Notes: generated from the letters alone by a model not told the origin. 64,000 nucleotides of DNA from Sitta carolinensis (GCA_032173965.1 JAVUNC010000006.1:20888370-20952369), one strand, 5' to 3'; counted from the first letter of the stretch, positions 12,430 through 25,499 are shown. A program made the numbers and translations.

Positions 12430-12760
12430 TCCTGTGTCAGATTCTACATAGGCTGCATTTACTTTTACATTTAAATGCCCACATGCACATAAATGCAGCC
12501 ATCAGAGCACCATTACATCAAGAATATATGATTACATCAAGATTTATTTAACTGAATCCCCCCTAATTAGGTCATAAGGTATGATTAAGCAGTTGTTAAC
12601 TGTGTCGTAAGGAAGTCTACAAAGGGAATGAAATATTTAAAACAGTAATAACATACCTATCCTGCTTTGCTATTTATGCACAGTTAAACACATAAAAACA
12701 AAGGAGCAACTCTTAATTACAAGGACAATTTATTTTGCTGACCTTCTTTTTGGGACACAA
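12430..12760. promoter_or_regulatory. Candidate enhancer-like conserved non-coding block
   Basis: This repeat-free AT-rich block has several homeodomain-type cores (CCTAATTAGG near 12560, CTTAATTAC near 12712), repeated ATTACATCAAGA motifs at about 12511 and 12531, and CACATAAA/CACATGCACATAAATGC elements. It has no open frame of note. The call rests on composition and motif density only. Cross-species conservation, which would decide it, cannot be measured here. Confidence 0.25.
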
Positions 12761-15612
12761 GCCAAACCCACCGGGGGTTGGTTTGGTGGTTGCTCCGGTT
12801 GACTTTGCAGGGAAAATGTCCTGGCCCGTTGGTGGAGAGGCTGCAGTTCCTGCCTGGAGAGAGCAGAGCCTTTCACAGGGCTAATTTACAGCCTTCCCCA
12901 GTGGTCAAGGGCAGCCACGAAGTACACAAATTACAGTTAAAAATAGAGATGGCTTTATGGAATCTCATTCCGGTGGCTTCCAAAGGTGCGGGGCCAGGAG
13001 CACATCCATCTCCTTCCACACTGCCTCTAACCTCTAAGTCCATTTTCATCTTTTTTTCTTCTTTTTTTTTTTTTTTTTTTCCCCTTGGATCCTGAGCTCT
13101 GCTTCAGTTTTGAACTTCCATAGGAAGGCAGGAGGTTAAACCAAACTGCTAACTGTGTCTCTTCAAAACTGACATTTAATACAGGGTATAAATCACTGTG
13201 GGAGCCTGTTATTCCTTCAGGAATGCAATTACATAGGGTCAAATAAAACATGAAAGAACCCAACAAGTTTTAAAATGTAGTATGTTCTCAAAAGCAGGCA
13301 AGAAGGAATGCAAAGCAGTCCAAATATGCTAACATCCACATGTTGTCCTGTATGAGGGGGATTAGAAGGGAAGGTTTCTGCTCTTTAATGATTTTGCTGT
13401 TAAGGGTAGGTTTGTTGCAGGTTCTTGCTGAATACCAGCCCACTCAGGGAGCTCTGGGCAGATTACTGTATTTATTTAAAGCAGGTGCCCTTTATGAATC
13501 TCATTCTTTTAATTGCCACCGTGGTTGTGTTTCAGGTGCCATTTAGCACAAAATAGGATGTGCAAAGTGGGCATTCAGCTTTTCCTTCCAGACTGGAGGT
13601 GCAGCCCCTGCTCTTCTGGTGATGCAGAGATATCAGAGCCACATCAGGGGAGAGAGAAACACAGCACTGCAAAATCATCTCTGTGATAAACAAATCCTCC
13701 TGATTTAGGCCACCTCCATCTCAGGCTCATTGGTTTGCTTTAGAAACCACAGGTAAAAATCATGAAACTTGTTAAAATCTGAACTAAAGATGATTAAGCA
13801 GGTTCAGAACCTCCTCCAACATCACTCCCTTCACATTTCACTCACATTGCTCTGAGAAAAACCCTCTGCTTTCAAATTTTAAATGTATTTAGATAGCCTG
13901 GAAGGGAAAGCCAGAGGTTCTAGCAAATTTTTGAGGTCAAATTTGCCACCCTCGATTTCACTACTCTGTATTTTATACTGTGAATAGTTAAACTAAGCAA
14001 ACTTTGAAGTTACTTAATTGGAAATCTGGGGTTTATCGAAGGCAAGTTTTATCTGAAAGTAATTTTTTTTTAAAGCTAAAAGGGATTTTTTAATTCAAAA
14101 TGAAAGGCTTTATGAAAAAGAAAAAACAACAATTTTTGTAAGCATCTAAGAATTGCTAGAAATGTTTCTTTTTTTAGAGAAGTGACTTCTCCCCAAGAGT
14201 GAGTGATGTTTAAAAACTACATATATGAGAGAGTATTTTGCTTTTTAAAAGCCTTATATTTTTTTAAATTGCTTCAATCTTGCTTTTAAAAGTTTTGCTT
14301 TTCACATTTAAATGCAAACCTTTCACTTTTTACCCTCTCCCTAAGAAAGTAACACAAGTAATGCTCTATATTTTAAATGTTTTCCAGGGAAAAAACATTT
14401 AAAAGAAAAATATGAAATAACTCATTTTTCTCTTTTCAAGTGAAGCAGGGAAAACCTTAATAAATTGGGCAAAGGTAAGGGTTTCCTCCAACTCTTTTAA
14501 AAATTACGTTTTTTACAGCGTATTTCCTAATGGGAAAATTACAAGTGGGGATTTTTTTCCTACAAAATTCCCATAGCTCCCACTCTCAGACTCCCTGATT
14601 TCACCTCCACTAAGGCTGCCAGAATAAAACTTTGGATTTCTCTCCCCTTTTTTATAGCAACCCACTGCATTACAGCTCCATGGGTCACTGGTCCTGCCAA
14701 CACTTATATACATTCTCAGAACAAAGCCTGGGAAAAAGTTTTTGCAGCACAAACTCTTTGTTAAAGGTAAAAGTAACACTGCTGTCCATTACAAAGATAA
14801 TTAAATACTTCCTATTTCAAGAATAGGTTTGTTGTGGGTTTTTTTTGCCTAAAATTTTGCCTCACTCCAGCCACGTGGGTGAAATGCCTCATGTTAATCG
14901 TGGGCCTCGGGGTTGGTTTGTGTGTGGGGAGGATTTTTCAATATATTTTTAATATCAAGCAGAATGACTCACCTGTTTCAGAGGGGAACAAACACTGCTC
15001 CAGGGGGTTCTCAAACAATCCCTGAGCCCTGTGCTTTGAGATGTTCTGCTGTCCTAATTCTTTGTAGGAAGGGCTTAAAAATTCCTAGCAAGGCAATCTC
15101 TGGATAAATCTCAGGTTTTTCCCTGGTCATGTGAAACTGTCCCCAGTTGCAACCAAATTCTGAGTGTTTATAAAATGCTGTTTACACTCAGGCACAAATT
15201 GAATGGAGACAGAAATTTGAATTTCACTTTTAGTTTGATGCTGTTTTCCAGGCTTAAGAGAATTCCTCTTTTTTTTTTAGTATTTGAGAAAGAAATTACA
15301 GTGAGGAAAATCCCATCCTCATGGAAAGCCCCCCCAAAACCTGAGGCCACACTGGGTTTATGGGCAGAGGTGGAGGCTCTGTGTGGTGCCAGCATTCTGA
15401 ATCATCTTTAAGGCTCCAGTCCTGATGCCTGTGACATACTCTGAGCCTGACACTGCCACCTGAAATTAGCTTGGAAAATGCTCCCAACCTGGCAAAAGTT
15501 TAAATGCTTTTCATCCTTTCTAGAAAGTCCTCCCTCCTTCAGCTGGGAAGGTTACCTCCTTCAGATACAATTCCTTGAGCTTTCCTCTGCTGGGAAGAAA
15601 AACCAACATCAG
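12761..15612. other. AT-rich unique sequence
   Basis: No exon or transposon recognised. A polypyrimidine/poly-T tract sits at 13051-13080. The part from 13900 to 14500 is rich in T8-T9 and A6 runs and in TTTAAA palindromes. Short frames here have no recognisable product. Confidence 0.5.
13051..13084. repeat. Poly-T / pyrimidine tract
   Basis: TTTTTTTCTTC followed by an uninterrupted T run of about 20 and then CCCC. It yields poly-Phe/poly-Lys shadow frames. No poly-A signal lies beside its A-rich complement. Confidence 0.85.
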
Positions 15613-15841
15613 GGAAAATTCGGGTTGGATACAGGGAAGGAATTCCTGGCTGGGAGGGTGTTGGGCCCCTGGCACAGGGTGCCCAGAGCAGCTGTGGATC
15701 CCTGGATCCCTGGAATGTCCAAGGCCAGGTTGGACAGGGTTAGAGCACCCTGGGACAGTGGGAGGTGTCCCTGCCCATGGCAGGGGTGGGATTGGATGAG
15801 CTTTAAGGTCCTTTCCAACACAAACCATCCTGGAATTCTAA
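15613..15841 (+). mobile_element. CR1 LINE 3' fragment
   Basis: Forward CR1 with GGTTGGATACAGGGAAGGAA, CTGGCACAGGGTGCCCAGAG, GGCCAGGTTGGACAGGGTTA, CCCATGGCAGGGGTGGGATT and the 3' end CAAACCATCCTGGAATTCTA. It has a local duplication-like GGATCCCTGGATCCCTGG. Its 3' end faces the 3' end of the reverse CR1 at 16031-16320, only 190 bases away, giving a tail-to-tail pair. Confidence 0.94.
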
Positions 15842-16030
15842 GCTTATTTTGTGTATACCTGAGCCTGCTCCAGGAAAACTCCCCACACCAGCTCAGTGAC
15901 AGCAGATGTGCTGCAGAGATGCTCCTGACTGCAGAAATCTGAGACAGGTCTGTGTGGTCAAGAGAGAAGCTGAGTACAGAGTGAGTAAAAAGGTAAACTT
16001 GCATCTTTTTAAATGCATTTAGTACAGAGA

Positions 16031-16320
16031 GTCACAGAATAATTAAGTTTGGAAAAGCCCTCTGAGCTCATCAAGTCCAACCATTCCCCCAGTGCTGCCA
16101 AGGCCACACTGACCCCTGTCCCCAAGTGCCACATCCACAGGGTTTTTAAAACCCTCCAGGGATGGGGACTCCACCACCACTCTGGGAGTTGTGTCAGGGC
16201 TGGACACCCTTTCCATGAAGGAATTTTCCCTAATATCCAATCTAAACCTCCCCTGGTACAACTTGAGGCTGTTTCCCCTTGTCCTGTCCCTTGTTCCCAG
16301 GCCAGAGATCAACACCCAGA
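16031..16320 (-). mobile_element. CR1 LINE 3' fragment, second subfamily
   Basis: Reverse CR1. Reading the plus strand it starts GTCACAGAATAATTAAGTTT, then TCATCAAGTCCAACCATTCC, CAAGTGCCACATCCACAGGG, CCAGGGATGGGGACTCCACC, ATCCAATCTAAACCTCCCCT and TTTCCCCTTGTCCTGTCCCT. It differs from the 'CCAACCCAAACCATTCT' type and matches the copies at 24881-25108 and 30330-30675, so these three form one subfamily. Confidence 0.94.
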
Positions 16321-18560
16321 ACTCAGTGTTTGCAGTGGTCCCTCAAGGAGAAATATTCATTTCATCAACCCAGGTAAAACTGAAATAGTGAATGTGCTTG
16401 AGAAGGGAAGGAGCAGTGTCAGTCCAGCTCTGAATGCTGAAAGTAGCACATGGAACTGCAAATCTGCTGATAAGATTTATTACGCTGAAACTGATACCTT
16501 AGAGAAAAGCAAAATGTAGTGGCTTTATTTAATGAGAAAAAAATAACTTGAGAACTCATAACAGCATTATACAAAAGTTCTGAAGAAACACTGGGTAAAG
16601 TATAGACAGCTGTGGCAAAGTGGAACACAGGGGACAAACTTCAGTGTGGATAAAAGTGTCAGGATGTTGTACCAGGCTGCTCTATCCAAATATTAGTTAA
16701 ACCCTTGATATGTTGCCACACAACATTTCTGGTGAAAGTGGAGAACAGAGGGATGAGACAAGTGTTGGAAGGAGGATAATAAATTGTCTAAAATGGAGAT
16801 GAGAGCATGCTGTACTGATGGCAGAAGTGAACTGAAGGGAGGTTACTGGAGGAATTCTCAGTATCAGCTGTGGGATGAGTGCAGTTAACACTGCCTCTAC
16901 CACACTGCTGCTGAACATGGAATCATTTCTATCCAAATTGCCCGAGGCACAGAGTTAAAAGACATCATCAGTACCAGGAAGATCAGAATATCATACCTGA
17001 GGAAATGACCTACAAACCACAAGATGACTCAGGGACCAATACAAACATCTACTCCAGTCATTGACTGCAAAGGGCACTGATGATCCTTCCTGATGAATTC
17101 TCTGCTCAGTTGTGTTTGAAACAGATTAGTTCAAAGTGGGAAAAGTGTGGAAAACAGGTGCAAAGGCTGGTCAAGCTCCAGGAGACACCATGACAGTAGA
17201 GGGATGGAGTAAATGGAAGGGCAGCACTGGCAGGTGTGGCCAAGAATAAGAAGGCGAGGATTTCTAAGGATCATGTCAGTGGGGTTCATAAATGGGACCC
17301 CAAGAGGAGTCCCAAAAGTCTGAAGCTGCAGCTTCATTAGGTTAAAAGCAGATATAAAATGAGGCTGCTTGCTCTGACTTATGGGAAGCTCAGCTCTCAA
17401 AGGGGAGAGTGACTTAATCTCAAAAACCTGATAAAAACAACACTAAATATGGATTATTCAGCAGGAGGAGGAAAGTGCTGAAAGACAGGACGGGCTTAGC
17501 AAGCACTTAGAGCTGAGCAGTGTGTTCTCTGCTGATAAAGTTGTGGCTCAAGCTGTATTCCCCTTGCCTAAACACCCTGAGTGAGCACACATTGCAGAGG
17601 ACCCATCAAATGAAAAAGGCACTGCTTATTAAACAGGATTTCCATCCTCTAGAAAGAAGCCAGTACTGCACTAGAAGTGCCTCAGAGACCAGCAAACACC
17701 TGGATTACTAGGCACTGTTATCTTTAGATTTAAAACAATGTTCTGATTCGGAAAATCCAGGTCAGATTGAGGGTTGCAGGGTAAATCATAAACCAGGTGT
17801 GTGAGCAGTTACTGTGCCTGCCATAAACACAACGGCTGAGCCATAGGGGCAGACTCTGAGGATCATATTCTGTTGGTGCTTGAGCTCTCTTATCCCACTG
17901 GTGAAACTGGATTTTTACTAAGCATTGTGCTGGAGATCCTCGTTCCACTCCACACAGGCACTCACACACACACATGCATTCAGGCAGGCAGTCTCATAAA
18001 CTTTTACTGCATACAGAAATTCCCATATTGCCTCTTGGATATGCTCCAGCTCATGAAGGGTGGATGATCTGTACCTGCCAGGTACAAAGCCTTCTCTTTT
18101 CTCCCCAGGTCGAGGGCTGTCATGAGCTGCCCTAATGCCTTTGCAATAAAACTCATCAAATTCCCCCAGTATAAAGTAACAAGCTGTAGCCCTTCCACCA
18201 ACCTACATCTGCTACTTACAACAGGCCAAGAAAACACCCAGCCATGTCAACTCTTCATTCTGTTCCTCAGATCATCAACTCTCTGAAAATAACAAAATCT
18301 GAAAGGCATATGGACCTTCTCATAAAAACAACAAACATACAAACAAAACCTCAGATGAGTTTCCCAAGTCAGCAGGATCTGCCTGCTAATTATTACAGTA
18401 CAGAGGGACCGACCATCCTGTAGCCAGAAATTACCCAAGAAGCCTGAGTTCTTCCCCAGGCTGGGCTGTTTGGACACGTTGAACTCCCTCATTTCTGGGG
18501 ATAATGTGTGGGATTTGGCTTCCCAAATCAACACAGCCACAAGACCTAAAAGGCTACGTT
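16321..18560. other. Unique non-coding sequence
   Basis: About 2.2 kb in which I recognise no exon, RNA gene or repeat family. A short (CA)n stretch lies near 17961-17975. Open frames are all under 100 codons. Confidence 0.5.
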
Positions 18561-18786
18561 TTGATTAGATATTGGGAAGAAATTCTTCCCTGCGAGGGTG
18601 GCAGGCCCTGGCACAGGGTGCCCAGGAAGCTGTGGCTGCTCCTGGATCCCTGGAAGTGCCCAAGGCCAGGTTGGACAGGGCTTGGAGCAGCCTGGGACAG
18701 TGAAAGGTGTCCCTGCCCATGGCAGGGGATGGGAAATGGATGAGCTTTAAGGTCCCTCCCAATCCAAACCATTCTGGGATTCTGTG
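18561..18786 (+). mobile_element. CR1 LINE 3' fragment
   Basis: Forward CR1 beginning at GATTAGATATTGGGAAGAAA, then CCTGGCACAGGGTGCCCAGG, CCAAGGCCAGGTTGGACAGG, CCCATGGCAGGGGATGG, CAATCCAAACCATTCTGGGA and a terminal TTCTGTGA. Three open frames on both strands come from this repeat. Confidence 0.95.
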
Positions 18787-19329
18787 ACAGCAGGGCCCTT
18801 GTGATGGATGTTGAAGGCTGCCTTCACCCTCACCTTCGTGCTCGTGCCTCTCACGTGGAGACAGTGTGGGCTCTGCAGAGACAGGGAACTCCTCTCTGCC
18901 TCAGCAGTCCTTGAGGAGATATTTTGACCCACACAGAGAGAAACACAGTGAGATGAATGGTATAGGGCATGGAGAAAGCAGGCTGGAAAAAAAAGGAGAG
19001 AGAAATATCTGTAGCCACAGATGTTTTTGACCCCAGAGTGTTCTCTCCCCCACCAATCCCCTCTGCTTGCCTCAGAGCCTCCAAGGAAATATCTCCATGG
19101 GGCATGAGAGAATGGGAAGAACACAGCATCCTACCCAAACACAACCTTCCCTGCAGACCCACCAGGCCTGTCCTCTCCTCATCACAAAGGGCAGGGGGGG
19201 ACGATGTGAAGCAACAGGGCAATTACCTTCAGCACATGGGCCCCCCGTGCAGCCCCCACCGTGTCTGTGCTCAGAGCTGCTGCCAGCCCTCTCTTCCAGG
19301 GAGAGGATAGAGCTCACCTCCCCATCCAG
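18787..19329. other. Unique non-coding sequence
   Basis: No recognised gene or repeat. Overlapping frames on both strands of 100-140 codons show no domain and run into the poly-A tract that follows. Confidence 0.5.

Positions 19330-19371
<42 letters not shown>
19330..19371 (+). repeat. Poly-A tract, 42 A
   Basis: The longest homopolymer in the window. A 194-codon plus-strand frame (19261-19845) crosses it as poly-lysine and a minus frame crosses it as poly-phenylalanine; neither is a gene. No AATAAA lies just upstream, so a retrocopied mRNA tail is not supported. Exact length may be unreliable in any assembly. Confidence 0.9.
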
Positions 19372-19374
<3 letters not shown>

Positions 19375-22097
19375 GCATCTGTGGGAGAAAGACATATGTC
19401 TGGCCTCCACCGTGAACCCTGCGCCTGGCAGGAGAACGCGGTGCCGATTCCAGCCCCAGCTTTTCATTCCTGTTGTAACAGTCATAAACGCCTGCTGAAA
19501 CCTAAGAAGAACAAGACTGTAATCCTAATAAAACAACATTCTGGAACCCTGAAAACTAGATGGAGGCTTCTCAGGCCAACTTTAAAATTATATTCGATTT
19601 TCCAAGAGCCGCACTTTGTGTGTGCCGGCGGGATGGACGCTGGCAGGCTGACCCCGATGGGATGGGGGATTTCAGCAGGGAAAGGACAGGAGGCAGTTCT
19701 GCAGCACAGCAGCCATCATGTCCCAAAACACAGAGAGAATCCCCCAAGCCCAGATCCTCAAGGTCCCCTCCTAAAAGCAAGCCTTGATATATTTTCTCCA
19801 AATCCAGCCTTCTTTACCAGATGCCCCGAAAGCCTGACTCCGTAGAGCAGGAACAGGCTGTGCTTGTTTGAAGGCAAAAGCTCGTGCAAAAGCACAGCTT
19901 TCCATGCTGAAATCTTTCCCTCCCTTTTTGGAGTGTGGTGTTGAACAGAAGCCGTGGGACTTGGTGCACCAGCCACCCCCAAAGTGAAGAGCAGGAGGAA
20001 ACAGGTTCAGCTTTCCCTCCTCTCCATCATACAGCTCCCCAGGGATGCTGTTCTCCCTTGCTGGCATTGTCTCCAGTAAGGCACCACATCGACTGGTGCT
20101 TCTCTGTGGGCCTTAAAACACTGACCAGCACTGAGCCCAAGGGTGGCAGGTCCTCAGTAACCATCAATTTGCATCCCTCCCCTGGCATCTGTAGAGCTGG
20201 AGTTGCACCAGCCAAGAAGCTGCACTCTGGAACACGAAGCTGTGCTGGCCCTTTCAGAGAAAAAAACCTTCTGTTGCCAACTCTTGTGATTTTACTGCAA
20301 AACTTCCCTGATGCTACGTGAAACCTGAGCTCCTGATGTGCCACTCCATCCAGCACTTCCACTTTAAAGAAAAAAACAAAATCTGTGGTCTTTCTGGTCT
20401 TAAAGAGAACACTTTCCAGGAGGTGGCCTGAACACATGCTAAAGGCTAAAAGTAACATTCACAGAATAAAACCATCTCATGATTTTTAAAAGGCTTTTGC
20501 AGTTCTGGGGGCCTGACCTGTGATCTGGGGCACCACAGGTTATAGAGAACCCAGCAATTGATTGGGCAAGTGCACTGTCTGATAGCAGGTACTGGTTGGT
20601 GGTGGTGGAAGGCATGTGACAGCTCCCTATCAGCTCCGTGGGGATGACATGAGTCAGTCCCTGCAGGGAATAGCACATTGGAACTGCAAACACCCACAGG
20701 GCAACAGTAATATTTATCTGGCAAACAGCATTTTCTATCATCACGTTGTCTTACAAACATCAATTAATTAGCTTTAACTCATCGGTGAAGTAGGAAATGT
20801 TTTCCCAGGTTGGGAAGCTGTGAAGGTGCAGAGAAGCTCCCTATCCCAACCCCAGCCCAGGGAGGCTGTCAGGGTCAGGGCTGGCTTTTTAACAGCTCAG
20901 CACTTCGGCTGTGGATGAGCTTCCCCAGTGACCCCATTCCCACTGAGACACCACAAAAAGCAGCCAGCCTTTCCCAAGAGCTCAGCGTGCCCGTGTGCAC
21001 CACAGGCTCATCACCACAGTCCTGGTAGAAAATGAGGGGCTGAAAATCTGCTCCCAGGCCACAAAAGGCTGCTCTTGGTGCCGACACTGAGAGCCTCTTT
21101 GGACTTGTGTGAATCACTTGACACCCACATAAACACACACAGCTACACAGCTCCTCCCCAGGCCACAAGACGTGTCCTACTCTGACACTCAGATCACCCT
21201 TGACTTCCCAGCTTGGCCCTGGCTGTGGGTGGTAAATTCTTAGAAATCTGGCCCTGAGCTATTTAGGATTGACCCTGCAGAGCACAGAGACCAACACACC
21301 TCAGCTCTCATGTGCATTTAGTGCTGCACAAGAGGGAGCAGATCTCAGCTGATCCACAGGAACCTCAAGCATGGAAGAAAAGAGGAGAGATCTGCCCACC
21401 TTCATGCACTGTTCCTCATTTGGTTTGAGATTTTCCTGAGTGCAGCCTTTAATCTCTGCAGAGTGGAATTTTTGTGGAGGGGGAGATTTGGAAAGAAACC
21501 AATGGACAACATCACAGATCAAAATCATAGCAGGTATTACAGCTGGTCATAAAAGAGAGCATTTCAGAGTGCAATGTTCAGATGGAGGAGACAGCTCTCA
21601 GGGCCTTTCACACACTACAGTTTTCCCACTTTAGCCAATAAAGGCATCTTCCCTGTGCTTCTTCCTCAGGATCTCTTCTGCAATGGGCTATATAAGCTGT
21701 AGAAGTCACATTTCACTTTCAAATCAGCAAAGCAAAACACTGTGTGATATTTCAGTCCACAGAGAAGGAGGAGAGAGCGAACACTTTGCACTTAAATAAC
21801 TAAAAGCTTCTAGTGTGACACAAAGGCAAACTTCACTAACCTTTAATTTTCCCCACTTCTTAATGGCACACAGATCCAATGAAATCAAATGAGATAATCC
21901 CAGCCTGGTGCAGCCTGAAAGCAGAGGTGAAAACCTCCCAGAGCTCATGCAATCAGAATAGAGCTCGGACATTGTCGACTTCCCCCTCAACTATTTCCAA
22001 ATAAAACACTTTTGTTGCTTGGCTGCTCCTGCCAAATGAGTTAACAATAAAAGAAGGAACTTGCAAAGCTTCTATCCACAAGAAAAAAATAGTGAAG
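19372..22097. other. Unique non-coding sequence
   Basis: About 2.7 kb with no recognised exon, RNA gene or transposon. Frames of 100-143 codons occur on both strands but overlap each other in conflicting phases and show no motif. Confidence 0.5.

Positions 22098-22126
<29 letters not shown>
22098..22126 (+). repeat. Poly-A tract, 29 A
   Basis: An uninterrupted A29 run embedded in a wider purine-rich stretch (22079-22180) that also contains A8 and A7 runs. No upstream AATAAA poly-A signal at the expected spacing was seen. Confidence 0.9.
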
Positions 22127-22128
<2 letters not shown>

Positions 22129-24880
22129 AAAAAGAAGTTAAGGAACTTTAGGAAAAAAAACAAAAGGGAAAAAACTCCAAGAAACTGTAGGGCAGATCCT
22201 CTGGCTGGAGTAAATCAGCACAGACCCAGCTCTGTTGCTTTACCCCAGGCAAATTGTGGGCCTGGTGCTATTCTGCATTTCTCAGGGGCAGGGGGTGGTC
22301 TCCACTGGAAGATTGCAACACTGCAGGATACTTTTCCATATTAAAAAGGCGCTTTTTAGCGTTTTGTCTATTGCCAGGTTTTGGGTTTATTGAGGACTCA
22401 TTTGGCAGAGCCATCCTGGAAGAACAATACAGATGTTTTATGGAGAAATAAACTGGGACTTGGGCTGGATTCTTTCAGTGCTGGATTCCACCTAATTTGG
22501 AGGGAGAAATGGCTCTTTTAATGAAGGGTGCAATCAAAACCTGTATGAAAAGCCAATATGCCCTGGGCAAACGGAGCAGGAGATACACTGCCCCTCTCTG
22601 CAGCCTAGTAAATTCTGGTCTCTTTAGCACAGCAAAAGCCTCCCAGAAAGGGTAGAAAACATCCTTTTTCAGCCAGGGAATCAGAGCACCACAGCTTCCT
22701 CTCTGCCGAATCTCTTGGAGGGAAGTGGTGACCTCTCAACAATGGAGAGGGTCTCTACAGACTAAATCTGCCACATCTTTATAAGGAGCTGACCCTGTGG
22801 AGTCACCTGGTCTTTGTGAGCTCACCCTCAGCGGGGACCCACAGCCATCTCCTTAATTTGCACCATTTTTTATATAGCAGCTTCTGGAGCACCTAGAGAG
22901 GATGTGGGTTCTTCTTCACTCGTGCAAGAAGGGAAGGGTTGAAGTCTCACTTTCTACTCATAGGCAGGTTGGGTTCGCTTTCTTGCGAGGAAGGTGATGC
23001 CAGATGACTGGGAAATCCAGGTTTGTTGTTAATTGTCAGCTGTACGGTGCAGAGTGCCCCTTAAACCACGGCAATTGTCATCGACAGAAGAAAGTGCTTG
23101 CCACCCTCCAGCGATGCTAAACAGTCATTGTCCTTTAGGTCAGACCAAGCTAGAGGAAAACTGCAGGCTAAAAAGCCTTTTTTTATCTTTTCTTTGGCTT
23201 CTTCCTTACTTCCCATTATGCAAATTTTGCTTTTTACATCAACCATCCCCTCAAATCCTTTTTATGGCACTGAACTCTTCGGTTAGCAAAGCAAAGGAAG
23301 AGAAACTTGAGTGTTAAACTGACATGCCCTCCCAAGGGTTATTAAAAGTGGCCAGATGTGCTGGACTATGCTAAAGAAATCTTCACAGGGGAGGACTCCA
23401 AAAGTGAAATATTGGAACAGAATTTACACAAATTCCCAATCACAGCATTGCAGGTACCAGAAAATATCATAGAGCCTAGGCAGCTCCGGGGAGTCGAGGG
23501 TTTGCAAATCGAGGGGTTGGCTGATGGGAAGAAAAGAGGTTTTGGGAATTGCTTTGGGCCAGCACCTAGCAAGGCAGATTAGGCTGGCTCTGACCCAACA
23601 ATGCCCTCAAGCACATGCTTGACTTTAACCCTGAAGGAGCCACTGGAATCAATGGAAACATCAGCAGCCTGGTATCTCACAGGCATTCAGGGCAGGTTTG
23701 TGTGGTCACAGCAGAGAAACGAGCCCCCCTTGCCAGGCAGAGGGTCCTGTCTCCAGCACCTGCTCAGGCTGCGTGGGGTCAGTGCATCAGGCTACCTGCA
23801 GGGACAGAAATCTCCTCTTCCAAAACCATTTCTAACTTCTCATTTATTTTCCTGTCTTTTGAAGTCAACAGCCAACTCTTCAAAACCACCTGTGAAATTC
23901 TGGAGGAGTGGTTGGAGACATTCCTGCTGGCTCCTCCAGAGTCTGGATTTCACTGACATCTCTCTCTGCTTCTCTTTCCGTTTGTTTTTGGAACAGCACA
24001 TGGGGTTTTTTTGACCTGTCTTGAGAAACTCAGCTTTAAGGATAGATGGGTTTGTTTAAGGTGGAGTTTGGAGAAATGGCTACATATAAAGCAAGGATGG
24101 AAGGTCCCCCTGAGCCCTGTGGAAAGCTTGTTCTAGGGGTACAACAAGGGATACAACAAAGAGGAGTTGGTTTTGCCAAGCAGCTGAGAATAACAGTGCT
24201 GTTATTTATCCATTACTGCTACTCCAGACCTAAATACTTAATTTTTAATCACCAATGACAAGCATAACAACAGTGGGTTATTATATTCCATTTCCTATAT
24301 ATCTGATGAGCTGATAGCCAGTCACATGCTGTTCAATATGCAGTTTTTGGCCAGGCCTTCCTTTGTGGTCTCTGTTTGCATTTGCATTAACCTGGGAGTA
24401 TTAACCAGGTCGTGTAGACACCCAGGAACATAAACCAACTCAAACACCCAAAAGATATACACCACACTCAGAATCAACACACAGAAACCACAGGATGGAG
24501 TGCAGTGTCCATTAACTGAACCAGATTAATCACACACACGCTGAGGGAGGCCAAACATGAAACATCTGATTCCCACCAACCTCTAACTATACAAACCCGA
24601 GTAAATACTGAAGTACCCAGAGGCAGGACTGGCCTCCTGCCCCTACCACATATGCTGTTAAGCCCCCTTTGGAAACAAGGACCAGGTAAGGAAATCATTA
24701 GACATAAAAAGGCATCTGATATGACCACTCTTCAGGAAACCACCTCCAAAGTCCATATTCCCGAAGCCCAAGTGTTATAATCCTTTCCACAAACATGTCA
24801 AACTTGTTCTTATAAGCTTCCCTTAAGTCACAAACCTTCCTCCAATTTGAACCCAGCGTGCTCAGACCAATGTAATCATA
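22127..24880. other. Unique sequence with possible old repeat relics
   Basis: No exon recognised. Around 23608-23665, CAAGCACATGCTTGACTTTA followed by CACTGGAATCAATGG resembles the palindromic relic at 7240-7347. The part from 23010 to 23260 is repeat-free with some CpG and could be conserved non-coding DNA, but that is conjecture. Confidence 0.45.
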
Positions 24881-25108
24881 AATCATAGAATAGAATCAGC
24901 TGGGTTGAAAAAACCTTCTCAGATCATCAAGCCCAACCATTCCCCCAGCACTGCAAAGGCCAACACTAACCCGTGCCCCAAGTGCCACATCCACATGGCT
25001 GTTAAATCCCTCCAGGGATGGGGACTCCAGCACTGCCCTGGGCAGCCTGTGCCAGAGTCTGATCACTCCTTTTGTGAAGAAATTTTCCCTGACATCCAAT
25101 CTAAAAAA
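24881..25108 (-). mobile_element. CR1 LINE 3' fragment
   Basis: Reverse CR1. On the plus strand: AATCATAGAATAGAATCAGC, ATCATCAAGCCCAACCATTC, CAAGTGCCACATCCACATGG, CCAGGGATGGGGACTCCAGC and CCCTGACATCCAATCTAAA, where it ends. Same subfamily as 16031-16320. The upstream (5') portion is missing. Confidence 0.94.
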
Positions 25109-25499
25109 TTTACCCATTTAGCCTCATTTTTTTACCTTACATGGCTTATTTTCCTCTCTGATGTTTACCATCCTGATGTTTAGGTGCACAACCATCCCTC
25201 TTCTTCTCAGCTTTCATTTTCTAGGTTAAAATTTTCTCTCTTTAATTCCTCTCCCCAAAGACAAGCTCTTCCCCTCCAACATCTTCACTGTCACTGAGCA
25301 GCCCAGGTCAAACTCACACCTCAGGAACATCAGGACAATAATGATCCATAGGATGCCACAGTTCCTGCCATATTCACCTTCTCCTGGAAGAAACTCCCCC
25401 AGGGATACATGAAGGTGTGCATACATTTTTCAGAGCCCATCCCATGAATTATCCACACGTTTTTCTTCTTTGTCATCTACAGATGACGAGTCTCTATAG

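Noticed and set aside
19261..19845. Longest open frame in the window, 194 codons, plus strand
   Set aside because: It crosses the 42-base poly-A tract, giving a poly-lysine run, and shows no recognisable domain or exon-intron structure.
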